DNA of 48,982 bases. Origin: Sphingopyxis bauzanensis. GTDB lineage: Bacteria; Pseudomonadota; Alphaproteobacteria; Sphingomonadales; Sphingomonadaceae. The notes under the pieces are model-generated. The model was not told where the DNA came from. It did not search any database and saw nothing but the letters and a program-made list of their open reading frames with translations. The stretch lies in NCBI RefSeq assembly GCF_002205675.1, contig NZ_NISK01000003.1, positions 802,439 to 851,420 on the forward strand, read 5' to 3'. The position numbers and the translations under genes were made by a program. Each line of letters starts with the position of its first letter. Position 1 is the stretch's first letter. Positions 16,633 to 25,219 of this stretch are shown here, one piece after another.

Positions 16633-18207
16633 TCACGGATCAATGTCGAGGTCGAACTTCACGCCCTGTGCCAGCGGCAGCGACGCCGAGTAATTCACCG
16701 TCGCGGTGGCGCGGCGCATGTAATTTTTCCAGCTGTCGGACCCCGACACACGCCCGCCGCCGGTGACCTTTTCACCGCCGAAGGCGCCGCCGATTTCGGC
16801 GCCGCTGGTGCCGATGTTGACGTTGACGATGCCGCAGTCGCTGCCCTGCGCCGACTGGAAACGTTCGGCCTCGCGGACGTCGTTGGTGAAGATGCTCGAC
16901 GACAGGCCTTGCGACACGCCGTTCTGCAGCGCGATCGCTTCGTCGAGGGTGCCATAGCCCATCACATAGAGGATCGGCGCAAAAGTTTCTTCGCACACGA
17001 TCGCGCTTTGCTGCGGCATTTCGACGATTGCCGGGCGGACATAATAGCCGTCGGCGGCGCCCGTGAGATCGAGGCGCTCGCCGCCGTGTACGGTGCCGCC
17101 CTCGCGCCGCGCCTGTTCCAGTGCGCGCTGCATGCCGTCAAAGGCGATCTGGTCGATCAGCGGCCCGACATGTGTGGCATCGTCAAGCGGCGATCCGATC
17201 CGCAGGGTGGCGAAAGTTGCGGTCAGGCGCTGGACAAAGGCGTCGCGGATGCTGTGGTGAACGATCAGGCGGCGCAGCGAGGTGCAACGCTGGCCGCAGG
17301 TGCCCGTCGCTGCGAACACCGCGCCGCGCAGCGCGAGGTCAAGGTCGGCGCTGGGCGCGATGATCGCGGCGTTGTTGCCGCCGAGTTCGAGGACCGATCG
17401 GCCGAACCGCCCGGCGACGCGCACCGCGACATCCTGTCCCATCCGCACGCTGCCCGTCGCGCTGACGATCGCGACGTCGGGGTGATCGGCGATCGCGGTG
17501 CCGCAGCGCGCGTCGCCGATCGCGACTTGCACCAAATGATTGGGCGCCAGATCATAATCGTCCGCGGCTTTCGCCAGCAGCCCTGCAAAGGCGAGCGCGG
17601 TGAGCGGGGTTTTCTCCGACGGTTTCCAGATCGCGCTGTCGCCGCAGACCAGTGCCACCGTCGTCCCCCACGCCCACACCGCAGCGGGGAAATTGAACGC
17701 CGAGATCAGGCCGAGCACGCCCATCGGGTGCCAATATTCGGTCAGGCGATGTTCGGGCCGTTCGGACGCGATGGTCAGCCCGAACAGCTGGCGCGACAGG
17801 CCAACGGCATATTCGCAGATGTCGATGACTTCCTGCACTTCGCCGCGCGCTTCGGTCAGGATCTTGCCATTCTCGATCGACAGCAGCAGCGACAGCGCCT
17901 CCTTATGCTCGCGCACCTGTGCGCCATAGCGGCGGACCAGTTCGCCGCGATGCGGGGCCGGAACGAGCTTCCAGGCGGCAAAGGCGGTGCGGGCGTTCGC
18001 AACCATGGCATCGACGTCGCCGGGGGTATCCATGCGCAGCGCGGCGAGCTGCGATCCGTCGATCGGTGAAAAGACCGTAAGATCGGACCCGAGGCGATCG
18101 TCGAAAGAGAGTCCCAGCTGATCAAAGGTCGCTGCGACCTGTGTCGCTAGTGGGGAGGCGGAGAGCGCGGTCGACGGGATTTTCGCAATATTTTCGGGAG
18201 CGTTCAT
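16633..18207 (-). CDS. Aldehyde dehydrogenase, ALDH7 type (aminoadipate-semialdehyde-like)
   Basis: A 524-residue NAD(P)-dependent aldehyde dehydrogenase. The general-base glutamate is E274 in LELGGNN and the catalytic cysteine is C308 in GTCGQRCTSLRR. The motifs ELGGNNAAII and NIGTSGAEIGGAFGGEK followed by TGGGRVSGSDSWK mark the ALDH7/antiquitin group, which oxidises alpha-aminoadipate semialdehyde/piperideine-6-carboxylate in lysine breakdown. The start is the ATG at 18207. It lies 47 bases after the amidohydrolase and 37 bases before the repeat-protein gene, so all three are probably one transcript. A lysine-derived or related omega-semialdehyde substrate is plausible but not proven. Confidence 0.85.
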   Translation of the reverse strand: MNAPENIAKIPSTALSASPLATQVAATFDQLGLSFDDRLGSDLTVFSPIDGSQLAALRMDTPGDVDAMVANARTAFAAWKLVPAPHRGELVRRYGAQVREHKEALSLLLSIENGKILTEARGEVQEVIDICEYAVGLSRQLFGLTIASERPEHRLTEYWHPMGVLGLISAFNFPAAVWAWGTTVALVCGDSAIWKPSEKTPLTALAFAGLLAKAADDYDLAPNHLVQVAIGDARCGTAIADHPDVAIVSATGSVRMGQDVAVRVAGRFGRSVLELGGNNAAIIAPSADLDLALRGAVFAATGTCGQRCTSLRRLIVHHSIRDAFVQRLTATFATLRIGSPLDDATHVGPLIDQIAFDGMQRALEQARREGGTVHGGERLDLTGAADGYYVRPAIVEMPQQSAIVCEETFAPILYVMGYGTLDEAIALQNGVSQGLSSSIFTNDVREAERFQSAQGSDCGIVNVNIGTSGAEIGGAFGGEKVTGGGRVSGSDSWKNYMRRATATVNYSASLPLAQGVKFDLDIDP

Positions 18208-18254
18208 ATGTCTTTTCTGCCAGTTCTTCGGTTGTTTGTTGCGTTTATTGTGGG

Positions 18255-19604
18255 TCAGTCGGCGGGTCGGGCGATGATCCGACCGTCCTTGATGACGACG
18301 GCGACTTTCTCCAGCACGGTGACGTCGCGATACGGATCGCCCGCGACTGCGATCATGTCGGCATATTTGCCGGGCGCGATCGTGCCGAGATGGTCCGACT
18401 GGCCGAGCAGTGCCGCGGCATCGACGGTGGCCGATCGCAGCGCCGCCATCGCGGTCATCGGCCCCTGTTCGACCATCTTGCGAAACTGCCGCGCGTTTTC
18501 GCCATGCGGCGACACCCCGGCGTCTGTGCCAAAGGCGATATTCACCTTGTAGCGCACCGCAAGGCGGATATTGTCGCCCGATACCTTGCGCGCTTCGGCC
18601 ATCTTCGCCTGCACCGCGGGGGTAAGGCGCGCGGTGTCGGAGGTGCCGTGCGAATCGAGCAGGCCGAGCGTCGGCACCAGCCAGGTGCCGCGCGCCGCCA
18701 TCATCTTTGCGGTGTCGGCGTCGAGATAGGTGCCATGCTCGATTGAATCGACCCCGGCGCGGACCGATGCGGTGACGCCCTGTCCGCCGTGCGCGTGGGC
18801 GGCGACCTTGAGGCCCAGGCTGTGCGCGGTGGTGACGATTGCGTTCAGTTCCTCGTCGCTCAAATGCTGGCCCAGGCCGCGCGCCTGCTGCGACATGATG
18901 CCGCCGGTCGCGGTGATCTTGATCAGGTCGGCACCATATTTCGCGGCCTCGCGCACGCGCAGCGCGCATTCGACCGCGCCGGTGCATGCGCCGGTATAGT
19001 CATAGGGAAACAGCGCCTCGGTGGTCTTGCGGTTGAGCCCCGACATGTCGCCATGGCCGCCGACGATCGAGAGCGAGGTGCCCGACAGAAAGATGCGCGG
19101 GCCGGTGATCGTCCCGTCGTTGATCGCATCGCGCAGCGCGTGGATGGCGTAGCCGTCCGACCCGACATCGCGAACCGTCGTGAAACCCGCCTCCAACGTC
19201 TTTTTCGCATTGGAAAAGGAAAACAGCGCGACGTCTTCGGGCGTATCGATCGCCGCCGACCAGTTGCGCGTCGCGGGCGAAAAGCTGAAATGGACGTGGG
19301 TGTCGATCAGGCCGGGCAACAGGGTCAGGTCTTTGAGGTCGATCACCGGCGCATCGCCAACATCGACATGGCCCGGCAGAAGCTGAGCAATTTTGTCCTT
19401 GCGAACGACGATCGTCGTCGGGCCGAGCGCGCGCTCACCGGGAACCGCGATCACCGCGCCGGCATGAATAACAAGGTCTTGCACAGGCGCCGCTGGCTGC
19501 GCCGCGGCGGGGCTGGATAGCATCAGGGCAAGCGCCGAAACCCCCAAGGCACCTAGGCGGCGCGGCGACCGATCGCGGGTGGACGGGTTGGCGATGTCGA
19601 TCAC
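18255..19604 (-). CDS. Secreted metal-dependent amidohydrolase (Xaa-dipeptidase-like)
   Basis: A protein of about 449 residues with a signal peptide (basic RDRSPRR, then LGALGVSALALMLSSPAAAQ) and an amidohydrolase TIM barrel. Binuclear metal ligands are visible as HVH in LIDTHVHFSF, a probable carboxylated lysine in ADLIKITATGG, histidines in KVAAHAHGG and SIEHGTYLD, and aspartate in FGTDAG. This matches the family that includes bacterial L-Xaa-L-Pro and L-Xaa-L-Arg/Lys dipeptidases, often labelled imidazolonepropionase-like. I chose the GTG at 19604, with GGAG eight bases upstream, giving a normal signal peptide; GTG 19661 is possible. Divergent from the TonB receptor, with a shared motif between. 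Confidence 0.8.
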   Translation of the reverse strand: MIDIANPSTRDRSPRRLGALGVSALALMLSSPAAAQPAAPVQDLVIHAGAVIAVPGERALGPTTIVVRKDKIAQLLPGHVDVGDAPVIDLKDLTLLPGLIDTHVHFSFSPATRNWSAAIDTPEDVALFSFSNAKKTLEAGFTTVRDVGSDGYAIHALRDAINDGTITGPRIFLSGTSLSIVGGHGDMSGLNRKTTEALFPYDYTGACTGAVECALRVREAAKYGADLIKITATGGIMSQQARGLGQHLSDEELNAIVTTAHSLGLKVAAHAHGGQGVTASVRAGVDSIEHGTYLDADTAKMMAARGTWLVPTLGLLDSHGTSDTARLTPAVQAKMAEARKVSGDNIRLAVRYKVNIAFGTDAGVSPHGENARQFRKMVEQGPMTAMAALRSATVDAAALLGQSDHLGTIAPGKYADMIAVAGDPYRDVTVLEKVAVVIKDGRIIARPAD

Positions 19605-19696
19605 GTAAAGGTTCTCCGGCGATCGGGCCAGTGCGATCAGCCGCAGCCCTTGAGCCACCACATAGGAATATTTTGCTGGCTAGGCAATAAAATTTA

Positions 19697-19712
19697 TGAT
19701 AGGAAAATTATC
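19697..19712 (+). promoter_or_regulatory. Shared motif, site A (between amidohydrolase and TonB receptor)
   Basis: TGATAGGAAAATTATC matches the sites at 22302-22317, 23086-23101 and 23104-23119 (core GAAATTTAT). It lies in the divergent promoter region, beside a perfect ATAAA-A-TTTAT palindrome at 19687-19697. Probable operator of the XRE/cupin regulator (inference). Confidence 0.5.
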
Positions 19713-19780
19713 AAGAATAAGACGAGGCTCGGAAATTTGCGGTTTTCAGGGTCAATAATGGGTTACCAAGGAGGGAAATA

Positions 19781-22222
19781 ATGTCGAAGTTCGTTTCACG
19801 TCTGCTGTTGTCGTCGGCGCTCGCATTCGCGATCACGCCGGTTGCCCAGGCGCAGACGCCGCCGCCCGAAGCCGACGGCGCCGACACCGATGAGGGCGGC
19901 AGCGACATCGTTGTCATCGGGACGCGCCGCAAGGACCGCTCGATCACCGACAGCTCGGTCGCCATTGACGTCATTTCGCCGGAAAGCATCACCGCGACCG
20001 GCTATTCGGACGTGAACGACGCGCTGCGCACGCTGGTGCCCGCGTTCAATGCGCAGCGCCTGCAGGGCAATGACGGTTCGTCGTTCGTGCGCCCGGTCAC
20101 GCTGCGCGGCTCGCCCGCCGACCACGTCCTGCTGCTGATGAACGGCAAGCGCCGTCACCGCGCCTCGATCGTCCAGATCGGTACCGGCCACGCCTCGACC
20201 TCTGGCTCGCAGGGCCAGGATTTTAACGTCATTCCTCCGATTGCGCTGTCGAGCGTTGAAGTGCTGCGCGACGGTGCATCGGCCCAATATGGTTCGGACG
20301 CGATCGCGGGCGTGATCAACATGGAGCTGAAAAAGGCGCGCAGCGGCGGCTCGATCATGGCGCAGGTCGGCGAATATTATCAGTCGGGCGGCCGCACCTA
20401 TGACATCCAGGGTCATATCGCGGTGCCGGTTGGCGATAACGCCTATTTCAACCTGGCGGCCCAATATACCGACCAGGCCAAGGCTTATGCGCGCAAAGCC
20501 AGCCATGCGGGCGCCGTCGCGCTGCGCGCGGCGGGTGTTCCGGGGGTTCCGGAACATCCCGAAGGCAATCTTGATCCGCGCTACATGGCGTTTAAGTCGG
20601 TCTGGAATGCGGGCATTGAGCTCAGCGACGCGCTGGAGCTTTATACCTTCGGCAATTACATGACCGGCAAAAGCTCGGTGACTTTCGGTCTGCGTCAGCC
20701 GTTTGCTGCGGGCGGGCTGAGCGGTCATGGCACGTATGCCAATTCGGCCTTTGACCTTAGCCCGGCGCACCCACAGCAGTTCAACCTGGCCAGCGTCTAT
20801 CCGGGTGGCTTCACGCCGGAATTTGGCGGCCATCTCGAAGATTTCAGCGCCCTCGTCGGCCTGCGCGATCAGGACGGCCCGCTGACCTGGGATCTGTCGG
20901 CGCGCTATGGCACCAACACCGTTGATTACACCATCAGCGGTACGATCAATGCGTCGATGGGGGTAAATTCGCCGACGTCGTTCAAGCCGGGGTCGCTGAC
21001 CCAGCGCGAGATCCAGTTTGACGGAGAAATCTCCTATGAACTGAACGACCAGATCCTGTTGTTTGCGGGCGCCAGTCATCGCAAGGAAACCTACGTAATC
21101 GGCGAGGGTGACCTCGCCAGTTACCTGACCGGACCGCTGCAGGATCTTCCCGCCGGATCGAACGGCTTTCAGGGCTTTTCGCCGGAATTTGCCGGCAGCT
21201 TCGATTCGAACAGCTATGCGGTGTTTGCCGAGGTCGATGCCGACATTACTCCCTGGTGGAACCTGTCGGTTGCCGGACGTTACGAAGATTACGACCAGTT
21301 CGGCACGAACTTCAGCTATAAGGCCGCAACCCGGTTCGAGCTGAGCGATGCTTTTGCCTTGCGCGGTTCGGTCAGCACCGGTTTCCGTGCCCCGGCGGCG
21401 GGGCAGGTGTTCGGCACCAGCCTGACCTCGCAGCTCGACGGCATCGGCGGTTTCATCCTCGACGCCGTGCTGGTACCGGGCTCGCCCGCGGCGCAGGTGT
21501 TCGGTTCGGCCGCGTTGACGCCCGAAACCTCGTTCAACATGTCGGCGGGTGTGGTGTTCACGGGTCTCGACGGTTTCCTGACCACGCTCGATTTCTATCA
21601 GATCGAAGTCGACGATCGCCTGTTGCTGACGCCGTCGCGCAATACGACCGCAGCTGAGCGGGCCGCGCTGGCCGCGATCAACTTCCCGAACGGCGCGGAC
21701 ATCGAACAGGTGCGCTATTTCCAGAATGAAATGGACACGCGGGTGCGCGGGTTCGATCTGGTCAGCACCTATCGCCACAGTTGGTCGGACAATGCCTCGA
21801 CCGACTTCAGCCTGGCAGTGAACTATAATGAACAGCATCTGCGCGGGGCGCCGCCTCCGGGTTTCAGCCCGGCAATCGTCACCGAATTCGAACGCGGCAC
21901 GCCGCGCTGGCGCGGGAACTTCTCGGCAACAACCAAGGTCGGCGATTTTGCGCTGATGGGCCGCGCGATCCATTATGGCGCCTGGCGCCGTCTGGATGGA
22001 GCGACCTTCCTGCCGCGCAAGGCCGTGACGTTGTTCGACGCCGAAATTTCCTACACCGGTATCCAAGACGTGGAACTGAGCGTCGGCGCGCGTAACCTCT
22101 TCAACATCTTCCCGCCGGGCCGCGGCCCTGCCCGCGCGCGCGCTGGCCTGATCTACGACAACCACAGCGTGTTCGGTGTGGCCGGCGGCTTCTATTATCT
22201 GAACGCCAAATATAAGTTCTGA
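19781..22222 (+). CDS. TonB-dependent outer-membrane receptor
   Basis: An 813-residue receptor with signal peptide (residues 1-24, ending PVAQAQ), a TonB box-like DIVVIGTRR at about 42-50, a plug domain (DHVLLLMNGKRRHRA, then VEVLRDGASAQYGSDAIAGV) and a 22-strand barrel ending in the aromatic YYLNAKYKF. It uses TonB energy to bring a large or scarce solute across the outer membrane. GGAGGG precedes the ATG. It is divergent from the amidohydrolase operon and upstream of the XRE/cupin regulator and the M19-type peptidase, so a peptide-like substrate is more likely than a siderophore; no Fur-like site or iron genes are seen. Substrate unknown. Confidence 0.9.
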   Translation: MSKFVSRLLLSSALAFAITPVAQAQTPPPEADGADTDEGGSDIVVIGTRRKDRSITDSSVAIDVISPESITATGYSDVNDALRTLVPAFNAQRLQGNDGSSFVRPVTLRGSPADHVLLLMNGKRRHRASIVQIGTGHASTSGSQGQDFNVIPPIALSSVEVLRDGASAQYGSDAIAGVINMELKKARSGGSIMAQVGEYYQSGGRTYDIQGHIAVPVGDNAYFNLAAQYTDQAKAYARKASHAGAVALRAAGVPGVPEHPEGNLDPRYMAFKSVWNAGIELSDALELYTFGNYMTGKSSVTFGLRQPFAAGGLSGHGTYANSAFDLSPAHPQQFNLASVYPGGFTPEFGGHLEDFSALVGLRDQDGPLTWDLSARYGTNTVDYTISGTINASMGVNSPTSFKPGSLTQREIQFDGEISYELNDQILLFAGASHRKETYVIGEGDLASYLTGPLQDLPAGSNGFQGFSPEFAGSFDSNSYAVFAEVDADITPWWNLSVAGRYEDYDQFGTNFSYKAATRFELSDAFALRGSVSTGFRAPAAGQVFGTSLTSQLDGIGGFILDAVLVPGSPAAQVFGSAALTPETSFNMSAGVVFTGLDGFLTTLDFYQIEVDDRLLLTPSRNTTAAERAALAAINFPNGADIEQVRYFQNEMDTRVRGFDLVSTYRHSWSDNASTDFSLAVNYNEQHLRGAPPPGFSPAIVTEFERGTPRWRGNFSATTKVGDFALMGRAIHYGAWRRLDGATFLPRKAVTLFDAEISYTGIQDVELSVGARNLFNIFPPGRGPARARAGLIYDNHSVFGVAGGFYYLNAKYKF

Positions 22223-22267
22223 TCCGCGCACTCCGCGAGACACGGACGGTTTCCGGTGGGCAAACGC

Positions 22268-22296
22268 GGCGCTGACATGGGCGAAATGTCAGCGCC
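22268..22296 (+). terminator. Hairpin after the TonB receptor gene
   Basis: Perfect 11-base inverted repeat, GGCGCTGACAT and ATGTCAGCGCC, with a seven-base loop, 45 bases after the receptor stop. No T-run follows, so it may act as a mRNA-stabilising hairpin or a weak terminator. Confidence 0.55.
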
Positions 22297-22301
22297 GTAG
22301 C

Positions 22302-22317
22302 CTATCGGAAATTTGTG
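22302..22317 (+). promoter_or_regulatory. Shared motif, site C (upstream of the XRE/cupin gene)
   Basis: CTATCGGAAATTTGTG aligns with sites A and B. It is also framed by CCTAT (22301-22305) and ATAGG (22322-22326) as an inverted repeat. About 100 bases before the regulator start, consistent with autoregulation (inference). Confidence 0.5.
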
Positions 22318-22416
22318 CATTATAGGATTGTGACGCGGACGGGGCTGCCTGGTTTGACTTGCCATCCCGAATCCGTCGATCTTGCACTGTTTGGCCAAGG
22401 TAAGGACCGCCGATAT

Positions 22417-23040
22417 ATGCCCCCCAGAACAGCAGATGAGCCGGAAATTCTGGGCGCCGTTCGTCAATCGAAGCGGCCCCGAACCGAAGGTTTCCATCTG
22501 GGGCGGCGCCTGCACCAGCTGCGCCGCGAGCGCGGGATGACGCTGGAAGATGCGGGGCGGTTGACCTCGCTCGCCGCATCGACGCTGTCGAAGATCGAAA
22601 ATGACCAGATGTCGCCGACCTTTGACGTCGTGCAGAAACTGGCGCTGGGGTTCGACATCGACATTACCGAGCTGTTTGCCAGCAACACCGGACAGGACGC
22701 CGCGGGGCGGCGCAGCATCACGCTGGCCGGAGCAGGGCGCCCGATGGAAACGCCGGTCTATAATCACCGGCTGATTGCCGTCGAGCTGAAGCACAAGAAG
22801 ATCCTGCCGTTCGTGACGACGATCAAGGCGCGCAGCCTGGAGGATTTCAAAACCTGGTCGCAGCACAGCGGCGAGGAATTCCTCTATGTGCTCGAAGGCG
22901 AGATCTGTTTTCAGACCGAGCATTATGAGCCCGCGATCCTGGGGGTTGGCGACAGCGTCTATATCGACAGCAGCATGCAGCATGCCGCCTATTCGACGAG
23001 CGAGCAGGACGCGGTCGTGCTGTGGGTCAACACTGGCTGA
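22417..23040 (+). CDS. XRE-family regulator with C-terminal cupin domain
   Basis: A 207-residue protein. A helix-turn-helix of the XRE type lies at about residues 28-82 (LGRRLHQLRRERGMTLEDAG, then LAASTLSKIENDQMSPTFDV). A cupin_2 domain fills the C-terminus (WSQHSGEEFLYVLEGEICFQ, then LGVGDSVYIDSSMQHAAYS). Such proteins repress small-molecule catabolic genes and sense the substrate with the cupin. The ATG at 22417 has AGGA about ten bases upstream; the frame is open further back but without family-like sequence. It sits between the TonB receptor and the M19-type gene, and similar 16-base motifs occur in all three promoter regions around it, so it is the probable local regulator. Confidence 0.85.
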   Translation: MPPRTADEPEILGAVRQSKRPRTEGFHLGRRLHQLRRERGMTLEDAGRLTSLAASTLSKIENDQMSPTFDVVQKLALGFDIDITELFASNTGQDAAGRRSITLAGAGRPMETPVYNHRLIAVELKHKKILPFVTTIKARSLEDFKTWSQHSGEEFLYVLEGEICFQTEHYEPAILGVGDSVYIDSSMQHAAYSTSEQDAVVLWVNTG

Positions 23041-23085
23041 TCGCACCGATCTGCGCGGCGGGATCGCGTTTTCCGCATCGCTTGC

Positions 23086-23119
23086 AATAAATTTCTTATC
23101 GGCTATAAATTTCCAATAG
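23086..23119 (-). promoter_or_regulatory. Shared motif, sites B1 and B2 (upstream of the M19-type gene)
   Basis: On the minus strand, CGATAAGAAATTTATT (23086-23101) and CTATTGGAAATTTATA (23104-23119) are two copies 18 bases apart. An inverted repeat CCAATA-GAAAA-TATTGG (23113-23129) overlaps the second. They lie 22-55 bases before the start codon, where a repressor would block transcription. Confidence 0.55.
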
Positions 23120-23140
23120 AAAATATTGGGAGTCGATGCG

Positions 23141-24205
23141 ATGGATAGACGGCAATTTGTGCTTTCGGGGGCGGCACTGTCAGCCGCCGTGGCAATGGCA
23201 CCCGCTTTGGCGGCGAAGCAGACCGCGCGCCCGCTGACCTTTGACGCGATGGGCGAAGTCCGCTTCGAATATGATGCGGTGCTGGTTGGCCAGATGCGTG
23301 ATAGCGGGCTCGACGCGATCACGGTGACATTATGCGATCCCAAGACCTACGAAGCCCATGCCTATGAGGACGCGATCCAGGCGGTGCTCGACCATGACGC
23401 ACATATCGCCGCCAATCCCGCGCTGTTCCTGAAAGCGACGCGCACGAGCGACATCGATGTCGCGCGCCGGAACGGCCAGATCGCCATCTATTATCTGTTC
23501 CAGAACACGACCCAGTTCGGGCGCGACCTCGACAATATCGACCTCTTCTACAAGCTGGGCGTCCGTTCGTCGCAGATCACCTATAACGACCAGAATTGGG
23601 CGGGCGCCGGGTGCAAGGAATTGGGCGCCAATGGCTTGACCCATTTCGGCCGCGAGGTCGTGGCACGAATGAACAAGGTCGGGATGCTGATCGACCTGTC
23701 ACATGCGAATATGCAGACGATGTCCCACACGATCAACGCGTCGGCCGATCCGGTGATCATCTCACACACTGCCTGCATGGCGATGCACAAGAATGTCCGC
23801 AACACCACCGACGACAATCTGCGGCTGCTGGCGCAGAAGGGCGGGGTGGTCGGCATTTGCCAGATGCGGCCGTTCCTGACGACGAAGCGCCAGGGCGCGC
23901 TTGCGGACTATTTCCGTCATATCGACCATGCGGTGAAGGTCGCTGGCGCCGACCATGTCGCGATCGGCAGCGACCGCGACCATCGTGTTGTCGAAATGAC
24001 CGATGCCTATATCGCCGAGCTGAAGCGCGAAGAGGGTGCCAATTTCAACGCCGACGACTGGCCGCTGTTCATCGACGAACTCAACGGCCCGCGCCGAATG
24101 GAAGTGGTGTGGGACGGGGTGCGCAAGCTCGGCTATGCATCGAGTGACGTCGAAAAGATCATGGGGACCAACGTGCGCCGCATCTATCAGGATGTGGTCG
24201 GATGA
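23141..24205 (+). CDS. M19-like membrane dipeptidase homologue with altered metal site
   Basis: A 354-residue protein with a twin-arginine-like signal (MDRRQFVLSGAALSAAVAMA). The renal-dipeptidase fold is recognisable from LGVRSSQITYND, H188 in MLIDLSHAN, H209 in VIISHTA and D278 in VAIGSDRDH. Known M19 enzymes bind two zinc ions through an HxD pair in a DGHND motif, a glutamate, and two histidines. Here the first pair reads M37-x-E39 (FDAMGE) and the glutamate position is Q121 (LFQNTT), so half the ligands are changed. It may use another metal, work on another amide, or be non-catalytic. The ATG at 23141 keeps the twin-arginine signal and has GGGAG nine bases upstream. It overlaps the next gene by ATGA. 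Confidence 0.75.
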   Translation: MDRRQFVLSGAALSAAVAMAPALAAKQTARPLTFDAMGEVRFEYDAVLVGQMRDSGLDAITVTLCDPKTYEAHAYEDAIQAVLDHDAHIAANPALFLKATRTSDIDVARRNGQIAIYYLFQNTTQFGRDLDNIDLFYKLGVRSSQITYNDQNWAGAGCKELGANGLTHFGREVVARMNKVGMLIDLSHANMQTMSHTINASADPVIISHTACMAMHKNVRNTTDDNLRLLAQKGGVVGICQMRPFLTTKRQGALADYFRHIDHAVKVAGADHVAIGSDRDHRVVEMTDAYIAELKREEGANFNADDWPLFIDELNGPRRMEVVWDGVRKLGYASSDVEKIMGTNVRRIYQDVVG

Positions 24206-25149
24206 CTGCGCGATTGATGGGCGGCGCAGGGATAGTGCTGGCGCTCCTGCTCGCGGCGGCTCCGGCATCGGTGGCGGCGCAGCCTGCCGCTACGAGCGCG
24301 GGCCAATGCACGACCAGCCTCATCGGCACCCCGCTGACGCTGCCGAAATTTTCGGAGGCGACGCAAAAGCGGCTCGATCAGGATATCGAGATCGCCCGCG
24401 CCGCGCTGCGCATCGCGCCCGACCGCGAGGATTCGCACATCTGGCTGGGACGGCGCCTCGACTATGCCGGACGGATCTGCGATGCGGTCGACGCGTTCTC
24501 CGACGGGCTGAAGACCTTTCCGAACAGCTATAAGCTCTACCGCTTTCGCGCCCGCGACCTGACCCGCGCGCGCCAGTTCGATGCGGCGCTGGCCGATTAC
24601 AGCAAAGCGCTGGAGTTGATGGGCGACACTCCCGACAGCTTCGAACCCGACGGGCTGCCCAATCCGATCGGGCTCACGATCAGCACCTATCGCGGCAACA
24701 TCGTCTATTATTACGCCCAGACCAGCTTCGCGACCGGCGACTATCAGTCCGTCGTCGACGGGATGGCGAAGTCGCTGGCGCTGGCGGCCGACTTTGCGCG
24801 CGACGATATGCGCGTGCCGACCGCCTATTGGACCTATATCGCCTATCGCAAGATGGGCGAACACGCCAAGGCGCGCGCCGCGATCGACGCGATCGAACCG
24901 GGGCTGAAACTGATCGAGAACGACATCTATTATCAGGCGGTCCAGATCATGCAGGGGCGGCTGAAGCCCGCCGACGTCGGCGCGACCAAAGACAGCACGA
25001 TCAAGTTCGCGATCGCGATGGAGCGCCGCTTTGCGAGCGACGAAGCGGGCGCGAAGGCGCTGCTGGCCGAGATCATTGCCGAAAATGCGCAGGGTCATTG
25101 GCCGTCGGAAGCCGAGTTGGCTGCGCCGGACCGATTGCCGAGGCGATAG
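24202..25149 (+). CDS. Exported tetratricopeptide-like repeat protein (copy 2)
   Basis: A 315-residue protein with signal peptide (about residues 1-26, ending ASVAAQ) and TPR-like helices, for example DSHIWLGRRLDYAGRICDAV, FPNSYKLYRFRARDLTRARQ and FDAALADYSKALELMG. The start overlaps the stop of the M19-type gene (ATGA), so the two are translationally coupled. It resembles the protein encoded at 15603-16595 in layout and in the TSLIG-x-P, W-x-GR and FPNS-x-KL motifs. Function unknown; two copies at opposite sides of one locus suggest paired roles, perhaps as periplasmic partners of the peptidase-like enzymes. Confidence 0.75.
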   Translation: MTARLMGGAGIVLALLLAAAPASVAAQPAATSAGQCTTSLIGTPLTLPKFSEATQKRLDQDIEIARAALRIAPDREDSHIWLGRRLDYAGRICDAVDAFSDGLKTFPNSYKLYRFRARDLTRARQFDAALADYSKALELMGDTPDSFEPDGLPNPIGLTISTYRGNIVYYYAQTSFATGDYQSVVDGMAKSLALAADFARDDMRVPTAYWTYIAYRKMGEHAKARAAIDAIEPGLKLIENDIYYQAVQIMQGRLKPADVGATKDSTIKFAIAMERRFASDEAGAKALLAEIIAENAQGHWPSEAELAAPDRLPRR

Positions 25150-25219
25150 AGGACCCTGCCACGCCAATCAGCTAGACCCTGTCGGCCGGATGCCGCATCA
25201 CGTTAGCGGGAGATCCGAC

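Noticed and set aside
16351..18069. A plus-strand open frame across the aldehyde dehydrogenase
   Set aside because: It runs antisense to clear ALDH catalytic motifs and codes for a basic low-complexity product.
19796..22243. A minus-strand open frame of about 815 codons antisense to the TonB receptor
   Set aside because: Arg-rich low-complexity product without recognisable motifs; the plus strand has a complete receptor with signal peptide and terminal aromatic residue.
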